DNA of 64,000 bases from Tetracentron sinense (lineage: Eukaryota; Streptophyta; Magnoliopsida; Trochodendrales; Trochodendraceae). The notes below the pieces were generated by a model that saw nothing but the letters and a program-made list of their open reading frames with translations, did not search any database and was not told the DNA's origin. Both the position numbers and the translations under genes were made by a program. Positions 53,975 to 59,900 of this stretch are shown one piece after another. Numbering within the stretch: the stretch's first letter is position 1; each line of letters opens with the position of its first letter. The stretch covers positions 24,931,250 through 24,995,249 of the forward strand of contig CM026570.1 in assembly GCA_015143295.1 (NCBI GenBank). The letters are read 5' to 3'.

Positions 53975-56900
53975 GAACAAGAACCAAGGGAGAGACTACA
54001 AGAATCACCGGGGTCACTAGAGCAAAGAAAAAACAAAAAGCACCAGCACAAATTAGAAGGACATAGTCTCATAGAACAACACATCCCTAATCACCCGTAG
54101 CCCAGGAACTAGCCTCACCATTTGCAGATCTAGGAATTCAAGAGTGACATATTCTTTTGGATAACTAAGTACCATATATATAGTGACATTAGAAATACTC
54201 CAAGGACCTCTATCAATACCGACAGCCCAACTGATGGCATTCTTCGAGTCCCCTTCAACGAGGAGGGAGGGGAGATCATGAGAAAAGAAAAGAAAAGAAA
54301 AGAGGAAGACCCTACCTCATGAATAGGATCTCAGCAAGGTTGGAGCTCCTTCATTCCTGGTGTGCTATCAGATAAGATTTTGAGGAGTGGTTCTTTCGGT
54401 TTTGATTACGTAGTTAACTGTGATTGCTTTCCTAATCCTTAACTTCTGCACCTGACTTCTGCATATTTGGTTCATATTCTCTGTGAACTTTTATATTGTA
54501 TTATTTTGTTTGTTCCAGCCAAAACAAAACTTGGGATCTGCTCTAAGAAAATAAAGTCACTGAGTAAATATTGACTCTGTTGTGAGTCATATCACATATG
54601 CTAGGCTACGACTTAGTATCCACTTTCCACCCATTCAATGGTCCCCAACAACTTAAGCTATAACCAAAGAGACAACAACAATGACTTTACAGATAGCTCG
54701 AATAGTCAATGTTACCAAACCCCTCATTAAATATTTGGTATACAAGAATGTAAGAAACTAAGAATGGTACATTCTTGATGTGTCAATTGAGGCTCAAAGA
54801 TGTCTTTGCACCCCTTGCATTACGCAAGGATGCCTCCGTAGCAGACTATGTCGATAGGTTGGGGAATGAGTAAGTTTGGTGCCCTCGACTGCGGCGGAAC
54901 CTGAATGATTGGGAAATAGAAGACATGCAACGCCTCCTTAGTACATTGAGTTCCTCCCCCCCGGGGTTCCAAGTTTCTGATGTTTGGTTGTGGTCAAAAA
55001 TCAACAATGGTCAGTTTTCAGTGAGATCATTTTTACAGTCCTCCACAACTCCAATGCCTGCGTGCTTGTTTCCTCATAAGGTTGTTGGTCCCCAGAGCTC
55101 CATCCAAGGTATCTTTTCTCCTTTGGTCCACAACTCTGAATAAGATTTTTACGACAGATCACTTGCAGAGAAAAGGTTGGAATATGGCAAATCGTTGCTA
55201 TTTATTATGCCTAACTGAGGAAGAGACAATAGACCACTTGACCTTGCACTATTCAGTTGTTTGTGGGATTTGGCCTTTCTTCCTGTCCCAGTTTAGGAGT
55301 GGAGTGGGTCTTCCCTCTTTCTTTGTTGAGCTTCTTATCAGGGTGGCAATTGACACCATTGGTAGGGGCAAAGGAAGTCATTTGGACTCTTCTACCTAAG
55401 CCTATCTCTTGGGGTATTTAGAAATAACTGAATAGTCGTATTTTTGACAACTCTTCATCTTCCTACCCCCATATATTAGCTTGTATTTGTCGTATGCTTG
55501 TGGAATGGTTATCCCTTGCTCAATGGGATGAGGAAGTGCGGGATATTCTGTTGCGAGGAAATCCACTAATATTTTCCTCATTTTGCTTTTTATTTCTGTG
55601 CTTTTATGATTTTCTCCTCCAGTTTATCTACATGTAAACTGTTGTGTTCTTCTTTCCTTTATATGAATATATCTGCTACTTACCGATCCAAAAAAAAGAA
55701 TAGTACATCAGACTAACCTATATTGATAGGTTGCACTATAACAAATTTCAACATATCTAGAAAAATGAATACTTGTAAATGTATAAAAACTAAAATACAA
55801 GTTCATTCTAGGAAATAATAAGTTAAAAAGTTAAAATTACTCATTGAAATACACTATATATATATATATATATATTAATACGAGCTGAATTCCACATTAT
55901 TTAAGTTATACAATGCGCCATTTAAAAACATATGATAAACCAACATGGATACAAAATATGCAGTTGATTGCCTATTTGAAATGCACTGAACGGAAAACAA
56001 AGGCATACCCATATTGCTTAGTTTGTTGTTCCTATTTAAAATCATTAACTTATGGGAAAGTCGAAGATGCTATTGGTGGTACACTGGTACTAGTACTTAT
56101 GGGCCCACAGGAAGGTCTGGATCTTGGTACCGGAAGCGTGGGATTAAAATAGAAGTAGCTAGCTTTTCACCAAATAGGCATAGAAACAACATGCTAAATG
56201 AAAATATTGCAGACTTCTCGCAAGAAAAAGGGAGATCGTTAATAACTATTTTTTGTCGTACATCCAAATTCCAAAGAGTGCCTTAACTTCTATGAACTTA
56301 GGTTTAAAGTTTAATTGAAAAAATATGATTTCTGAAGTGATGGATGAATACTTAAGGAATGGAGTGATCAATAAGTTTCAGCGCACCTTCACTGCGCTCA
56401 ATCCGAGGATGGAACAAGTAATGTAGGCAAAAAATTTTGTCCCATAGTTTGCGGGGAGCTTGTACAAGATCATCTCTAAGACAAGCTAAGGGCTTAAGAG
56501 ACTTAAAAAAAAGCGTTGGACTTGATCATACCTCTTCATCAAGGCGCCTTTGCGAAAAATAAACAAATACTATATGAGATCCTTAACTGCCTATGAGTGT
56601 TTTGAAGAGAGGATGGAAGGCGGTGCCACCGGTCTAGTGTTGAAACTTGCGTTAGAAAATGCCTGTGGAGTGGTGGACTGGAACATCCTGGACTCTGCTT
56701 TGGGTATAAAAGGTTTTTTTAAATAGGAGGAGCTGGATTCGAGGGTGCATGCGTCGGTCTTCTATTTTACTTTTGATAATGGTCCCCCGAAAGGTTACTT
56801 CCAGTCATCTAGAGGGATAAGACAAGGAGATCCTTTGTCCCCCTTTTTGTTTACTATTGTGTAGACTTAAGTAGATTGATTTCTTTAGCTAAATCCTGAA

Positions 56901-59900
56901 TTTTGTTGATGGGTTATCAAGTGGGATATAAAAGAGAGGAAAATTTTCATCTCCGATCATGGTTCAAAATTTTGAGACGTACCAGTTTGCTACATACCGG
57001 AATTTTTCCTATATGGTACGCAACGTACGCTAGTACGGGGTATACACAAAAGTCCAAGATATCAGTGCGTATTGGACTGATACACTCGGCCCAGTTATAA
57101 AGTTGAGCTATTTTATCATTTAGGTGTTTGTAAACACCCCTAGAATCCATTCTTTCAACAATCTTCCTCTCTAATCAATTTTTAGGCCTAAAACAACAAC
57201 TTCGTTGTTGATTTTATGTTCAAAAACGAAGATTTAAGCGTTTGATTTCAGATTGAAATGATTTTTTCAAAATTTTGAAGGTATGTAAAACAATAATTGT
57301 TTAAAGAAATGAAAACAAGTTATAATCACCCCAAAATGAGTAGATCTATTGATTTCATGTAAAATCAATAGATCAAAAACGAATTTTTATAATAAATCAA
57401 CGAGTGTTCATTACTTTTTTTGAAAAATTCAAAACCCTAAAATATTCAATATTTAGAAAAATACCATTCATCCAAAGTTCAATCTAGAATTCAAGTCGGC
57501 TTCACTACAGTATTGAGCTTCTATAATGCATGTCATTTACTTTATGGTTGTAAAGTCAATATTTTATTATGTATTCATTGAATGTAAGGTTTTCATAATT
57601 AGACTATATTGCTAAGTAACAATGGTTTGTGTTTTCATACCCACTTTATTCAATTGCCGAAAATCGATTCACAATCGCATTGATCTATCCTTCTTTTTGA
57701 CAAATAGTACAGGTGCGCTCCACAATAATACACGGCAAAGTATTAGACTGAACAAAACCCTAATCCAACAACTCATGGATCTAACCCTTCAATTCCACTA
57801 GCGCCATCGTGTAAGGTGTCTTCGATATCGGTGAAATACCCGGTACCACATGAATACTGAAATCCACTACCCTCCTTGGAGGCAACCCCAGTATTTCTCG
57901 AAATATATCAGCAAACTTGGAGACAACAGGTATTTGCTTCAACCCAATACCCTGATCCACACTCTCAATGTGAGAGAGGAATCCTTTAGTCAACACCTCC
58001 TCTGAATGACTACTCCGAAAAAGAAATGGTATCTCACCAGGAATCGAAAAACTCACTGTTTTCTCAAAATATGATAACTTAGCATGAAAGGCCACCAACA
58101 AATCATGCCTAAAATCACATCGAATTCCCGCATCTCGAGTACCACTAAGTCAGCTGGCAACACTCACTCTCTCACCTTGATTGGACACACTCTACAAATA
58201 AGGTGAAGAGTAGGTGATTCCCCCAATGGTGTCACCACCGACAAAACTACATCTAAAGTTTCTGGCACTAAACCCAATGCATTCCACTCTCTGATTGCCT
58301 CAAGAAAAATACTCGTCATAGAATTCTAGTTTGAATCCTTCCCAAATCATCTCGATCACGTCCTCGATCCTAACTGTTAAATCTCACCAATGGTGTGCCT
58401 CACCTTCCAGAAGGAATACTACTAAGGATTTACTTTCCTCCTCTTCAACCCACTATGCTTGCACATTTAGGAGATGAGAAAAAGTAATCAAGAAAAAAAA
58501 ATAGTATCATCCTACAATAGTTCAAAGACATTTCATATAATTTTTTCTATTCATCCAAATAGTGGAATTAAAAATTCTGTAATCTAATTCCATGAGTTCA
58601 ATACCCATCAAAAAAAAATCCATGAATTCAATAGTGTATCCAAATGATAGAATTTTGAACTCTATGGAATTTAATTGAGTAGCTTTTAATTCAATGGAAT
58701 TCAATTCTTTGGGTCAATTGCAATTCCATAAATCCAAATGCACCTTAAGGGAAATCTTCTACAAGTCGCTAATCTATCAACTAAAACCAGTTGAAAGAAT
58801 TAGATTGTTGTTGTTGTACTTGTACATCTTGATCAACCACCCTAATAATGACATGCATTGAAAAACAAAAGCTTTTACACTAGTTAGCCTATAAGACCCA
58901 AACATTTAATTCTCTATGCAACAAATTTACTTTGAGCTTACCAACTTAAGAGTCATGGCAAACTTTGGAAAAACGAGACTCATTTACTCTAAGGACTCTT
59001 CAACTCCCACGGCATTAACAACTCTTTGACTCCTATTCAAGAATTCTTTCGACACATCCAAAACTTGCTCTAATCCAATGTCCATCAAACAGTCAATTTA
59101 CATATCCACTATTTGAACAAGGATAGGCTTGTTCCCAAACAGGCTAGATGCACACTCTAGATAAGATTGAACTTGCCTCCAGAGTCCAGATGGTTAAGCA
59201 ATTCTCTTATTCCTCTTATTCTTCTTTTAAGAAATGTTTGGCTGAACTTTGTCTGCATTACCAAATCGACTCTATTACATAAGTGGATTCCTAACTTTTA
59301 TCTCATTTATCATGAGATAAGTAAGTTGTTCTTATTGTATAGGCCCAAAACCTCGCTACTTGTCTTTATGGAGCTTCCTCTATCAATTAGATCATTTATC
59401 CATATAATAAAGTATATAGACAGATCTAATTATTCATAATTCAATTGTCTCTCAAGGAGGAGGTGGGAAATATCATACAAGGGTTATCCTTTAATTTATA
59501 TGGGAAGAGTCCCCAAGTATGTTAGCGTGGCAACGATTGTTGATGAGGTTAATTTCTGGGTGGTTTCGTGAATGGTGTGTTTGCCCTGCTTCAAAATGAG
59601 TTGAATAAACGACATTATATTCATTAGAGGTCGGTTACTCCATCTCCCAAATTTGCCATTTGGAATCCCTTCCCTGTCTCTTTTAAAAGCTTAACTTTGA
59701 TGGAAGCTCCTTGGAAAAAACTAGTACGTTCCTCTGGGATTGTTAGAGATAGCGAAGGCAACGTCCTTCTTCTTTTAATGGATCCTGTGGAAATGCGTTA
59801 CGATCCCAGATTATCGTAAGCAATTAATTAAAAGAAGAAAACGTGAAGAAGAGTTGAGAAAAAGATGACCGATTCGAGATAGTCACTTTCCGGTTTTTAC

